Origin: Bacteroidales bacterium
Lineage (GTDB): Bacteria > Bacteroidota > Bacteroidia > Bacteroidales > Muribaculaceae
Assembly (NCBI GenBank): GCA_029218425.1
Contig: JAQXRH010000095.1
Coordinates: 1-35,434, forward strand
Direction: 5' to 3'
Length of the DNA stretch: 35,434 nt
In this document: piece after piece, positions 1 to 7,572 of the stretch
How positions within the stretch are numbered: the stretch's first letter is position 1
Layout of the letters: the number at the start of each line of letters is the position of its first letter
The notes under the pieces: generated by a model
Told to the model about the DNA's origin: nothing
Database searches by the model: none
Seen by the model: only the letters and a program-made list of their open reading frames with translations
Made by a program: the position numbers and the translations under genes

Positions 1-1
1 C

Positions 2-211
2 CAAAAGCTTGGCATACAGCCTATTCCATCCCCTGGCCATATTGCCACGGGGCTAAACACTACTATGTTAAACGGTGTTAATAAGGCTTGCGGTAAGCAT
101 GGCGACAGCCTTGATTGGCGCGCAGCCATTTCATGTCAAAATGAAAGAATACCCACTGGAAATCAGTCCAAAAACCCCATATATGGTAATAATTTAGCAA
201 ATTGGCAATAA
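2..211 (+). other. Open frame truncated at the window edge, doubtful
   Basis: One plus-strand frame runs open from the first bases to a TAA at 209-211, about 69 codons, with its 5' end outside the window. It could be the tail of a gene, but I recognise no family in the translation and a frame this short can be open by chance. The rest of 1-247 shows no gene, RNA or clear repeat. Treat it as non-coding unless upstream sequence extends the frame. Confidence 0.15.
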
Positions 212-247
212 AAGATGTTAACCGCACGCATTTTTATTGTTTAATCG

Positions 248-278
248 CTTGACATCCCACTGAAAAGCATTACCTTTG
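248..278 (+). promoter_or_regulatory. Bacteroidota-type promoter, probably for a short transcript
   Basis: CTTG at 248-251 is followed after 19 bases by TACCTTTG at 271-278. This fits the Bacteroidota -33/-7 pattern TTTG-N19-21-TAnnTTTG. The expected start is near 284-286. A terminator-like hairpin follows within about 40 bases, so the unit may make a small RNA rather than drive the helicase, which has its own promoter at 405-436. Confidence 0.55.
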
Positions 279-320
279 CAATGTGTTTTTCATGGTATTA
301 GATTTAAGGTTAACTAAGAT

Positions 321-352
321 TGATTGTCGCGAGACAATCATTTCTTTTTTTT
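321..352 (+). terminator. Rho-independent terminator-like hairpin with GCGA loop
   Basis: TGATTGTC (321-328) pairs perfectly with GACAATCA (333-340) across a GCGA tetraloop of the GNRA type. TTTCTTTTTTTT follows directly. An 8-bp stem, stable loop and U-tract make a textbook intrinsic terminator. It lies between the promoter at 248-278 and a second promoter at 405-436. A 33-codon frame (292-393) crosses it, so an attenuator or leader-peptide reading is also possible. Confidence 0.6.
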
Positions 353-404
353 ATATGGGTGGGCTTACCGCGTGTCGCCATAGGCTAATTTAACAACCTC
401 CGCT

Positions 405-436
405 ATTGCATTATCAAGAGCATTTGGCTATCTTTG
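405..436 (+). promoter_or_regulatory. Promoter of the Pif1-like helicase gene
   Basis: ATTG at 405-408, a 20-base spacer and TATCTTTG at 429-436 fit the Bacteroidota promoter pattern. Transcription would start near 442-444, leaving a leader of about 20 bases before the ATG at 465. Confidence 0.5.
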
Positions 437-464
437 AACTTATATTACCAACAACACTCTTTCT

Positions 465-2687
465 ATGGCTACCACCGACTCGCTTATCGACTCCTCCAAC
501 CGCGAAATGAATTTAGCATGGCAGTTTATCGCCAATACCGGGGTCTCCGTATTCCTCACTGGTAAGGCCGGAACAGGCAAGACGACTTTTCTGCGGCACC
601 TACGCTCCATACTTCCCAAACGCATGGTTGTCCTCGCCCCAACGGGCGTAGCCGCAATCAACGCCGGTGGCCAGACCATCCACTCTTTCTTCCAGTTTGC
701 ACCCGGGCCTTTCATCCCCGGAGCCAAAAGCAAAGAGGCGAACAACCTCTTCCGCATGGCCAAGCACAAGAAAAATCTTATCCGCTCGCTCGACCTGCTC
801 GTCATCGACGAAATATCAATGGTTCGCGCCGACCTGCTCGACCGCATCGACGACGCATTGCGCCGCTACCGCGACCCTTCGCGCCCTTTCGGCGGCGTGC
901 AACTCCTGCTCATCGGCGACCTCATGCAGCTATCCCCGGTCACCAAAAATGATGAATGGGCCATGCTTTCGCAATACTACCCCACCCCCTATTTCTTCTC
1001 CTCCAACGCGCTGGCTTCGCTCCACTATGTCACCGTCGAGCTACGCAATATCTACCGCCAGCAGGACCCCGCTTTCATCGACCTCCTCGCCAAGGTGCGC
1101 TGCGGCAAGGTGGGATACGCCGACCTGCAACTGCTCAACTCGCGCTTCATACCCAATTTCTCCTCCGACCAACCCGGCTGGATAAGGCTCACCACCCACA
1201 ACCTCGCCGCCCATAGCTACAACGAGGCCCGGCTCGCACGCATCGACAGCAAGCAGCTCAATTTCCCGTGCAGCGTCTCCGGCGATTTCCCCGAACAAAA
1301 CTATCCCGCCGAGCCAACCCTCGCCCTCAAGAAAGGCGCACAAGTGATGTTCATCAAAAACGACGTTTCCGCAGCCCATGCCTACTACAACGGCAAGATA
1401 GGCACAGTCACCGGAATTAGCTCGACAGCTGTCGAAGTCACTTGCCCCGACTCCGACGACCCTATCGTCGTCACCCCCGTGACATGGGACAACACAAAAT
1501 ACACTCTCGACCCCGTTTCCAAGGAAATCAAAGAGGAAGTTGTCGGCTCTTTCACACAATATCCCCTACGCCTCGCTTGGGCAATAACCATACACAAAAG
1601 CCAAGGCCTCACTTTCGACAAAGCTGTCCTCGACATCAACGACGCCTTTGCCCACGGCCAAAGCTACGTGGCACTGAGCCGATGCCGCTCGCTTCAAGGC
1701 ATGGTACTGACCGCACCGGTCAACGCTGGCGCCCTTATCACCGACTCTACCGTCAACAGCTTCATCGACGCCGAAACAGCCAAAAAGGATGCCATCATCT
1801 CCAGCCTCCCCTCCCTAAAACAGCAATACTTCCTCTCGCTCTTAGACGAGCTTTACTCCTTCGCCGACATCGACCGCGACTACCAATGGATGCTACGCGT
1901 CGTCGACGAGCATCTCAGCTCGCAGTACCCTAAATTCCTCATCCGCCTAAAAGCCGTGCAGCGTCCGCTCCAAGAACGCCTCACCGACATAGCCGCGCGT
2001 TTCCGGCCTCTCTATGCCGCCGCATTGCAGCAATCCTCCGGCATCATCGCCGACTCGCCCATCGAAAAGCGCATCGCCGACTCTTGCCACTATTTTGCCG
2101 AAGCGGTCAAAGAGATCTTCGAATCGCTTATCACCAAAGATGCAATCATCAACATCGAAAACAAACGCATAGCCGAAATCTACGGCAACGCCCTCTCCGC
2201 CCTGCGCAACAGCGTTCTCTTCAAATATGGCATTTTCAAGGGCCTCGCCGACACGCCGTTCACCACCGGCGCCTATCTTGACATAAAAGCCCGCATACTT
2301 TTGAACAACCTTGACGGCAAAACCGCGGCCGGAACAACACGCCGCCAGCGCAAAGCCAAAGAGCAACTTGCTAAAGAGAAAAAAGCCGTAGAGAAAAAAC
2401 CGAAAGCCGACACCGTCGAGGAGACATTGCGGCTATACAACGCCGGCATGTCGCCCGACGAGATTGCCAGCCGCCGAAATCTCAAACCGTGGACCATCTA
2501 CGGCCATCTTGGACGTCTCGTCAGCAAAGGCCTCATCGACATCGACGACCTTGTCAGCAAAGAGCACCAGCTGATCATACGCAACGCCGCAGCCCGTTTC
2601 ACCTCGGCCTACACCCTCAAAGACATCCGCGAAGCCGTCCCCGACAACATCTCCTACCCCGAAATCAAAATCACCCTCGCCCAATAA
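465..2687 (+). CDS. Pif1/RecD-like ATP-dependent DNA helicase with C-terminal HTH
   Basis: This 740-residue protein is a superfamily 1B helicase of the Pif1 type, expected to unwind DNA 5' to 3' in the cytoplasm using ATP. Visible motifs are Walker A GKAGTGKT (residues 33-40), the Q/APTGVAA segment (about 58-64), Walker B LVIDEIS (112-118), GDLMQLSP (151-158), and the late motifs IHKSQGLTFD (about 375-385) and YVALSRC (about 400-406). A Lys/Glu-rich stretch near 620-645 leads into a C-terminal helix-turn-helix-like domain (about 645-690) with the pattern MSPDEIASRR...TIYGHLGRL, as in the HTH_40 tail of some RecQ and Pif1 proteins. The ATG at 465 lies about 20 bases after a predicted transcription start. 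Downstream is an unrelated ATPase beyond a repeat array, so the gene is probably monocistronic. The exact substrate is unknown. Confidence 0.9.
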   Translation: MATTDSLIDSSNREMNLAWQFIANTGVSVFLTGKAGTGKTTFLRHLRSILPKRMVVLAPTGVAAINAGGQTIHSFFQFAPGPFIPGAKSKEANNLFRMAKHKKNLIRSLDLLVIDEISMVRADLLDRIDDALRRYRDPSRPFGGVQLLLIGDLMQLSPVTKNDEWAMLSQYYPTPYFFSSNALASLHYVTVELRNIYRQQDPAFIDLLAKVRCGKVGYADLQLLNSRFIPNFSSDQPGWIRLTTHNLAAHSYNEARLARIDSKQLNFPCSVSGDFPEQNYPAEPTLALKKGAQVMFIKNDVSAAHAYYNGKIGTVTGISSTAVEVTCPDSDDPIVVTPVTWDNTKYTLDPVSKEIKEEVVGSFTQYPLRLAWAITIHKSQGLTFDKAVLDINDAFAHGQSYVALSRCRSLQGMVLTAPVNAGALITDSTVNSFIDAETAKKDAIISSLPSLKQQYFLSLLDELYSFADIDRDYQWMLRVVDEHLSSQYPKFLIRLKAVQRPLQERLTDIAARFRPLYAAALQQSSGIIADSPIEKRIADSCHYFAEAVKEIFESLITKDAIINIENKRIAEIYGNALSALRNSVLFKYGIFKGLADTPFTTGAYLDIKARILLNNLDGKTAAGTTRRQRKAKEQLAKEKKAVEKKPKADTVEETLRLYNAGMSPDEIASRRNLKPWTIYGHLGRLVSKGLIDIDDLVSKEHQLIIRNAAARFTSAYTLKDIREAVPDNISYPEIKITLAQ

Positions 2688-2700
2688 AAGTGCCCGCTTC

Positions 2701-2815
2701 GCCAAATTACCGAATGGATTGAAGCCAAATTACCGAATGAAATCGCGCCAAATTACCGAATGAAATCGCACCAAATTACCGAAAATTTTAACGCCAAATT
2801 ACCGAATGTAATTTT
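2701..2815 (+). repeat. Five 23-bp direct repeats (iteron-like)
   Basis: The core CCAAATTACCGAA recurs five times. Full units start at 2701, 2724, 2747, 2770 and 2793, a constant 23-bp period. Core bases are almost invariant, while the spacer (for example TGAAATCGC) varies more. The array fills the gap between the helicase stop (2687) and the -7 region before the ATPase ATG (2851). The even spacing, close to two helical turns, suggests side-by-side protein binding. There are no CRISPR-like spacers. Confidence 0.9.
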
Positions 2816-2822
2816 TTTTAAT

Positions 2823-2830
2823 TACTTTTG
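2823..2830 (+). promoter_or_regulatory. Possible -7 element for the ATPase gene
   Basis: TACTTTTG fits TAnnTTTG and lies 20 bases before the ATG at 2851. No good TTTG -33 box sits 19-21 bases upstream. That position falls inside the fifth 23-bp repeat, so a protein bound to the array would be placed to block or recruit polymerase. Confidence 0.35.
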
Positions 2831-2850
2831 TCTATCTAAAAGTTTAAATC

Positions 2851-4134
2851 ATGGACGGATACAGGCATAGAATAATGGACGTGCTACTAAAGAAAAAGTT
2901 GGAAGCAAAGGGAGCAGTACTCATTGAAGGTCCCAAATGGTGCGGGAAAACCACTACTGCTGAACAAATAGCAGTAAGTAAGGTAATGCTGGCAAGGACT
3001 GATGTAAAAAACAATTTCAGAAGCCTACTGGAGATTGATACTGATGCCGCACTGGCAGGAGCACCTCCTATGCTCATCGATGAATGGCAAACCGTTCCAA
3101 AACTATGGGATGCCGTTAGATATACTGTTGACCAGCGCCGAAAAATGGGCCAATTTATACTCACCGGCTCCTCCGTCCCCGACAAAGATGCCGAGCAGGA
3201 AATTGAGCACTCAGGCACTGGACGATTTGCATGGCTCACTATGCGACCAATGTCATTGTTTGAATCTGGAGAATCCAATGGTAGTGTGAGTCTCGGCGAC
3301 TTATTTGTAACGTCCAAGAATATATTGGGGAAAAATAGCTTGTTGCTAAAAGACATCGCATTCCTGATTTGTCGCGGAGGTTGGCCGATGGCAATTGATC
3401 TCCCCGAAGAAGCAGCACTCGAACAAGCATTTGATTACTATGATGCCGTAACTAAAGAAGATATTACCAAAGTAAATGGTATAAAACGGGCTTCTGAAAA
3501 AGTACAGAGGCTTATGCGGGCATATGCGCGTCATCAAGGGACTCAGGCCTCCATCGCTACACTGAAAGAAGATTTGAAGTCAAATGATATGGGAACGATA
3601 GATGACGATACCATAGCCTCATATCTCGATGCTCTCCGAAAAATATTTGTGGTAGAAGATATGCCGGCTTGGAATCCTAATCTTCGCTCTAAAACAGCAA
3701 TCAGAACCACTAATACCAGATACTTTGTCGACCCATCAATTGCTACTGCGGCATTAGGAATTGGTCCTGCCGATCTAATCAATGACTTGAACACTATGGG
3801 CTTCCTGTTTGAAACCATGTGTGTAAGAGATTTGCGTGTATATGCTGAAGCACTTAATGGGAAAGTATACCATTTCCGTGATAAAAAAGGATTGGAATGC
3901 GATGCGGTAATACACCTACGTAACGGACAATACGGCTTGATAGAAATAAAACTTGGAGGTGAAACTCTAATTAATGATGGCGTTGAGACCTTGAATTCAT
4001 TAGAAAATCAGATTGATACCATCCACATGAAAGCTCCTGCATTCAAAATGATATTAACAGCAACAGGCGACTACGCATATCGCCGTCCAAACGATGGTAC
4101 ATACATCGTTCCGGTAGGCTGTTTGAAACCATAA
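2851..4134 (+). CDS. AAA ATPase with C-terminal DUF4143 domain
   Basis: The 427-residue protein has an N-terminal AAA_14-type ATPase domain: Walker A GPKWCGKT (27-34), Walker B PMLIDEWQ (73-80) and a sensor-like ILTGSS (about 101-106). It ends in a DUF4143 domain (about 200-380) with an ECDAVIHL...IEIKLGG stretch, which resembles the acidic and lysine positions of a restriction-endonuclease-like fold. These proteins are common in Bacteroidota and in mobile DNA, but their role is not established. Base composition is clearly richer in A+T than the helicase upstream and the glycan genes downstream, which suggests later acquisition. The 23-bp repeat array just upstream is the obvious candidate target for control by this or another protein. 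The next gene converges on it with a 9-base gap. Confidence 0.85.
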   Translation: MDGYRHRIMDVLLKKKLEAKGAVLIEGPKWCGKTTTAEQIAVSKVMLARTDVKNNFRSLLEIDTDAALAGAPPMLIDEWQTVPKLWDAVRYTVDQRRKMGQFILTGSSVPDKDAEQEIEHSGTGRFAWLTMRPMSLFESGESNGSVSLGDLFVTSKNILGKNSLLLKDIAFLICRGGWPMAIDLPEEAALEQAFDYYDAVTKEDITKVNGIKRASEKVQRLMRAYARHQGTQASIATLKEDLKSNDMGTIDDDTIASYLDALRKIFVVEDMPAWNPNLRSKTAIRTTNTRYFVDPSIATAALGIGPADLINDLNTMGFLFETMCVRDLRVYAEALNGKVYHFRDKKGLECDAVIHLRNGQYGLIEIKLGGETLINDGVETLNSLENQIDTIHMKAPAFKMILTATGDYAYRRPNDGTYIVPVGCLKP

Positions 4135-4143
4135 CGATTGCAG

Positions 4144-5331
4144 TTACGGTCGGGTGAATTTGGAGAGGTATCTCTGGGCGGCAAGACGGATACCTTCGGG
4201 AGCCGGAGTGCGGCCAGAGGCTAAATCCGATACGGCGTCGGGCACCATCATCATGAACTGTTCACGGAGCAATTGACTTTCGCGCTGGTATAGTTCCATC
4301 GCTGCCGCTTCAACTATGTCTGCGTCGTAGAGTCCTTTGGGAGCCATCGTCATCGCAAGCAGCTCTTTATCCGACAGATCCTTTATCTGTTCCCATGCCA
4401 GACGGCGTCGAAGCAGCAAACCGGCTTCCTCAACAACAGCCGGATTGTATCTATACGGATTTTCGATTATCTCTTTCAACCGAGCATTGTCATATCCCAT
4501 CAACAGATTGACAATCTCATCGCTCAGTCCCGATTTAGTCTCCGCAGACTCTTCTTTTGGCATATACCGAGAATGGTCTTCTTTTGGCATATACTGCGAG
4601 TGGTCTTCTTTTGGCATATAACGGGAGTGGTCTTCTTTAGGCATATACCGCGAGTGGTCTTCTATTGGCGCGGCAACAACTTCGGGCATAGGCACTTTAC
4701 TTTCGCTTTTCGTTTCACACGCTTTCAACGGCTTTGCTTTCGTCAACATCCATGCTGCAGTCAGTGCTCCCACTAATGACATACCCAATGCCAGCAACCT
4801 TATTACACCAGGGAAAACAAACCATATAAGATAAGATGCCAAGATTACACCTGAAACGACAGCCATACAGATTCCAAAAGCGCGAAACTTGGTAAAGTAT
4901 TTTGATATCTTAAAACTCGAAATTGCGAGCAACGGACTAACTGATAAAAATCCTAATACCAAGAGCAGCATCCAAGATCCCACCACCCAACCAATATGGA
5001 GTGGCAAATAATCCTGTTCGGTTAAGCCAAAAAGTAGATTTGCAGCAAATCCTATTGACGAGGCTATAATTCCCAATATAAAACCTGACTTTTTAATTTT
5101 CAGCTGCTTAACCTGACGATAGGCATTTGAATAGCCCACAATCATAATTGCAGCGCCTACAGTCTGTACAAAAAGTGGTATACTATAGTCTTCTCCTTCA
5201 TAATATGCTCCTCCGATAAGTGTCATCAAACCTATGATTGAGGGGAGAAAAGCCAAAGTCACACCTATGGCTATTATAAGCAGCGGTTTGCCTTTAAATT
5301 TAAAGTCGGCAGGTAATTGCATCGTTGTCAT
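4144..5331 (-). CDS. Multi-pass membrane protein, paralogue of the upstream gene
   Basis: I do not recognise a named family. The protein of about 395 residues has some six hydrophobic segments in its first half. A low-complexity hydrophilic linker follows with four copies of EDHSRYMPK (27-bp DNA units), then a soluble helical tail. The tail holds three related alpha-hairpin units of about 30 residues: ARLKEIIENPYRYNPAVVEE, KELLAMTMAPKGLYDADIVE and a shorter DAVSDLASG...PEGIRLAAQ. The gene upstream (5339-6496) encodes a paralogue with the same tail but no EDHSRYMPK array. I chose the ATG at 5331, which begins MTTMQLP seven bases after the upstream stop. An ATG at 5355 would overlap the upstream gene, and the longer frame to 5424 would overlap it by about 85 bases. 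The two genes are probably cotranscribed. Confidence 0.75.
   Translation of the reverse strand: MTTMQLPADFKFKGKPLLIIAIGVTLAFLPSIIGLMTLIGGAYYEGEDYSIPLFVQTVGAAIMIVGYSNAYRQVKQLKIKKSGFILGIIASSIGFAANLLFGLTEQDYLPLHIGWVVGSWMLLLVLGFLSVSPLLAISSFKISKYFTKFRAFGICMAVVSGVILASYLIWFVFPGVIRLLALGMSLVGALTAAWMLTKAKPLKACETKSESKVPMPEVVAAPIEDHSRYMPKEDHSRYMPKEDHSQYMPKEDHSRYMPKEESAETKSGLSDEIVNLLMGYDNARLKEIIENPYRYNPAVVEEAGLLLRRRLAWEQIKDLSDKELLAMTMAPKGLYDADIVEAAAMELYQRESQLLREQFMMMVPDAVSDLASGRTPAPEGIRLAAQRYLSKFTRP
4550..4657 (-). repeat. Four in-frame 27-bp coding repeats (EDHSRYMPK)
   Basis: On the plus strand the units start at 4550, 4577, 4604 and 4631 with TCTTCTTTTGGCATATA, followed by a partial fifth. On the coding strand each gives the nonapeptide EDHS(R/Q)YMPK. 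The copies differ by only a few bases, so expansion was recent. Because 27 is a multiple of three, copy-number change alters linker length without a frameshift. Confidence 0.95.
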
Positions 5332-5338
5332 GGTCACT

Positions 5339-6496
5339 TTATTTTTGATTTCCATTGAGATATCTGTTGGCGGCGAGGCGGATGCCTTCGGGAGCGGGGG
5401 CGGTGCCGGAGGCAATTGCGGCAACGGTGTCGGGTGTCAGAGCCTTAAATTGCTCGCGGAGCAATTGACTTTCGCGCTGGTATAGCTCCATCGATGCAGC
5501 TTCAACAATATTTAGCTCATAGAGGCCTTTGTCGGCCATAGTCATTTCAAGAAGTTCAGCATCAGGCAAATCCTTGATTTTCTCCCATGCTTCACGACGA
5601 GCAAGTAGCTCGTGAGCCTTTTCCACGACCTCCTTGCAATGAAAATCAGGCTTATCTACTATCTTCCTCAACTTTGCATCATCATAACCCATCATCTTTT
5701 GCAGAATATCATCAGTGGTATTTCCAGAATGCTCGGTTGACTTTTCATCAACATTATGACCCGAACTCAGTTTAGTTGGAGCATTTGCTATGATAGCTTT
5801 CGGCTTTGCCCATGCTATCCGCAAGCACAACACTATCATAGTAAGTAGTACTATAAATACTCCTAAACCGGCGCCGTATATGCAATCCAATATTAAACTC
5901 AATAATTCATTATACTCATAAACATAAGATTCTGCAAATGGCATTATTAGAAATATAAAGGACATAATAGAAAATGCGACTCCTGCTCCTCGGAAACGAG
6001 TATAATAGCGTGACAACTTAAAGCATGCCAATGCCATAATAACCGATGTTATCGCGAACAAGATAAAATCCAACAGAATATCAGCACCGCTAAAATAGTC
6101 TAAGAAGACTATCTGAAAGCTATGATAACAGCACAACATAGATCCAATTATAGCGAGCATAAAGCCTGACTTTCTAATATTGGCATTATCCTTATTCAAT
6201 TTATAAAGTATATAAAAGCCTTTAGCCATTATACATGCCCCTATCCCCATGAATAGAAACCCTATGATATGCTGTATCATACCATTTCCAGAATGTAGTT
6301 CAATTTTTTCAATAAAGCTCCATAATGCCATAGGCAAAAAAGCGTCAAGGGATCCAAAGCCTATAACTTTTAAAGCATACCGCTGTGGATCGGAGTGCCC
6401 CTTCATTTTCTTATTTATCACTACGATTGATATCGCAAGTATTGCAATAGCAAAAATCAACAGGATAACTAATAAATACATACTACTTGAAGTCAT
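5339..6496 (-). CDS. Multi-pass membrane protein with triple alpha-hairpin tail
   Basis: This 385-residue protein has no family name I can give. Six or seven hydrophobic helices occupy roughly residues 5-250. A short polar linker then leads to a helical tail from about 265 to the end. The tail repeats a pattern of L..(I/M)...., a Tyr or Phe, a VVE.A or IVEAA helix and a LL.RRE or ELYQRE ending, followed by a shorter third unit PDTVAAIASG...PEGIRLAAN. It matches the downstream gene 4144-5331 along its length (for example RKSGFMLAIIGS against KKSGFILGIIASS) and nearly identically in part of the tail, so the pair arose by tandem duplication. It follows the NeuB/LegI-like gene by 56 bases on the same strand. 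Base composition is AT-rich in the membrane half. A role as envelope sensor or scaffold is speculation. Confidence 0.75.
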   Translation of the reverse strand: MTSSSMYLLVILLIFAIAILAISIVVINKKMKGHSDPQRYALKVIGFGSLDAFLPMALWSFIEKIELHSGNGMIQHIIGFLFMGIGACIMAKGFYILYKLNKDNANIRKSGFMLAIIGSMLCCYHSFQIVFLDYFSGADILLDFILFAITSVIMALACFKLSRYYTRFRGAGVAFSIMSFIFLIMPFAESYVYEYNELLSLILDCIYGAGLGVFIVLLTMIVLCLRIAWAKPKAIIANAPTKLSSGHNVDEKSTEHSGNTTDDILQKMMGYDDAKLRKIVDKPDFHCKEVVEKAHELLARREAWEKIKDLPDAELLEMTMADKGLYELNIVEAASMELYQRESQLLREQFKALTPDTVAAIASGTAPAPEGIRLAANRYLNGNQK

Positions 6497-6552
6497 TATT
6501 TCATTAATATCTAATTATCTATTTTTTTAATTGCTACACAGCGGATACTGTC

Positions 6553-7557
6553 TTACAGTTCGATAGGTTGGTCGGGGAGGAAGGCATGGGGAGCGGGGCG
6601 GCCAATGACGGTGTCCCAGAGCATGGGGGAGATGCCGTCGGCGGGGCGTTTTACGGTGAGGTTGTCGTCGGTGAATATCTCGCCGGCGGCAATAGCGCGG
6701 CGCGCCACTATGCTTTTGCGGGCTATGAGGATATTGGCGCGTTCGGCCTCGGCTACAGTCTTCACGCCGTTGCCAATGGCCTGCTCTATATGGCGTATCG
6801 ACGACACCATCGCGGCGAGAGCGTCGGGGTCGAGCGAAGCGCGGTGGTCGGGGCCCTCCATCGACGTGTCAAGGGTGAAATGCTTTTCAATAATCTGCGC
6901 ACCCATAGCCACGGCAGCCACCGGCACCTCGATGCCGAGCGTATGGTCGCTGTAGCCCACGGCACCGACATTGAGCGTGCGCAATGCCTCCATCGCCCGC
7001 AGGTTGACAGCTTCGTAGGGCGTGGGATATTGCGTGGTGCAGTGCAGTAGCGATATATCGTGGCGGTCAACGCCTCCACGGCATAGGATTTCAACAGCGG
7101 TAGCCACCTCGTCGAGTTGCGACATGCCGGTAGAGAGGATAATCTTGCGACCCGGAGCTGCCACCTTGCGCAGATAGGGCAAGTTGGTAATCTCCCCCGA
7201 GGGAATTTTCCAATAGTCCATATCCAACTGAGCGAGGCAGTCAATCGAGGGCAAGTCGAAAGGCGTACTCATAAAACCTATACCTTTGTCGCGGCATATA
7301 CGCTCAAGGCGGGCATAGTCGCTCAACGGCAGATGTATGCGGCGGCACATTTCCAATTGGCTCTCACCACTGCCCGTCGTCTCCTTCTGATACTCCGCCT
7401 TGGGGGCATAGCACGATATGACCTCCTCCGGGATAGCCGTCTGAAATTTCACATAGTCGGCTCCGGCCCGAGCCGCCACGTCAATCATCTCCACAGCGAG
7501 GTCAAACGACCCGTTATGGTTGACACCGGCTTCGGCAATGATAAGCACTTCTTGCAT
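6553..7557 (-). CDS. NeuB/LegI-like nonulosonic acid synthase
   Basis: This 334-residue protein belongs to the N-acetylneuraminate synthase family, which condenses phosphoenolpyruvate with a 6-carbon amino sugar to give a 9-carbon nonulosonic acid. It shows the NeuB TIM barrel: IIAEAGVNHNGS near the N-terminus, VKFQTA, the KIPSGEITN signature, LSTGMS, LLHCTTQYP, GYSDHTLG and EKHFTLD. A C-terminal SAF (antifreeze-like) domain of about 55 residues starts near SIVARRAIAAGEIFT. Length is normal. Sixteen bases upstream ends an ATP-grasp gene and before that a LegB-like dehydratase, which favours legionaminate (LegI) over N-acetylneuraminate. NeuB, LegI and PseI are hard to separate by eye. No CMP transferase, aminotransferase or hydrolysing epimerase lies in the window, so the pathway must be completed elsewhere. 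Confidence 0.88.
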   Translation of the reverse strand: MQEVLIIAEAGVNHNGSFDLAVEMIDVAARAGADYVKFQTAIPEEVISCYAPKAEYQKETTGSGESQLEMCRRIHLPLSDYARLERICRDKGIGFMSTPFDLPSIDCLAQLDMDYWKIPSGEITNLPYLRKVAAPGRKIILSTGMSQLDEVATAVEILCRGGVDRHDISLLHCTTQYPTPYEAVNLRAMEALRTLNVGAVGYSDHTLGIEVPVAAVAMGAQIIEKHFTLDTSMEGPDHRASLDPDALAAMVSSIRHIEQAIGNGVKTVAEAERANILIARKSIVARRAIAAGEIFTDDNLTVKRPADGISPMLWDTVIGRPAPHAFLPDQPIEL

Positions 7558-7572
7558 ACTACACTGATATAT

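Noticed and set aside
1041-1559. Minus-strand open frame of 172 codons
   Set aside because: It is antisense to the helicase core motifs and has a Val/Gly/Asp-rich composition without a recognisable domain.
2701-2815. CRISPR array
   Set aside because: The period is 23 bp in total with no unique spacers of CRISPR length, and no cas genes are present.
5332-5424. N-terminal extension of the membrane paralogue at 4144-5331
   Set aside because: The added Pro/Ala-rich residues come from reading the upstream gene's end in another frame.
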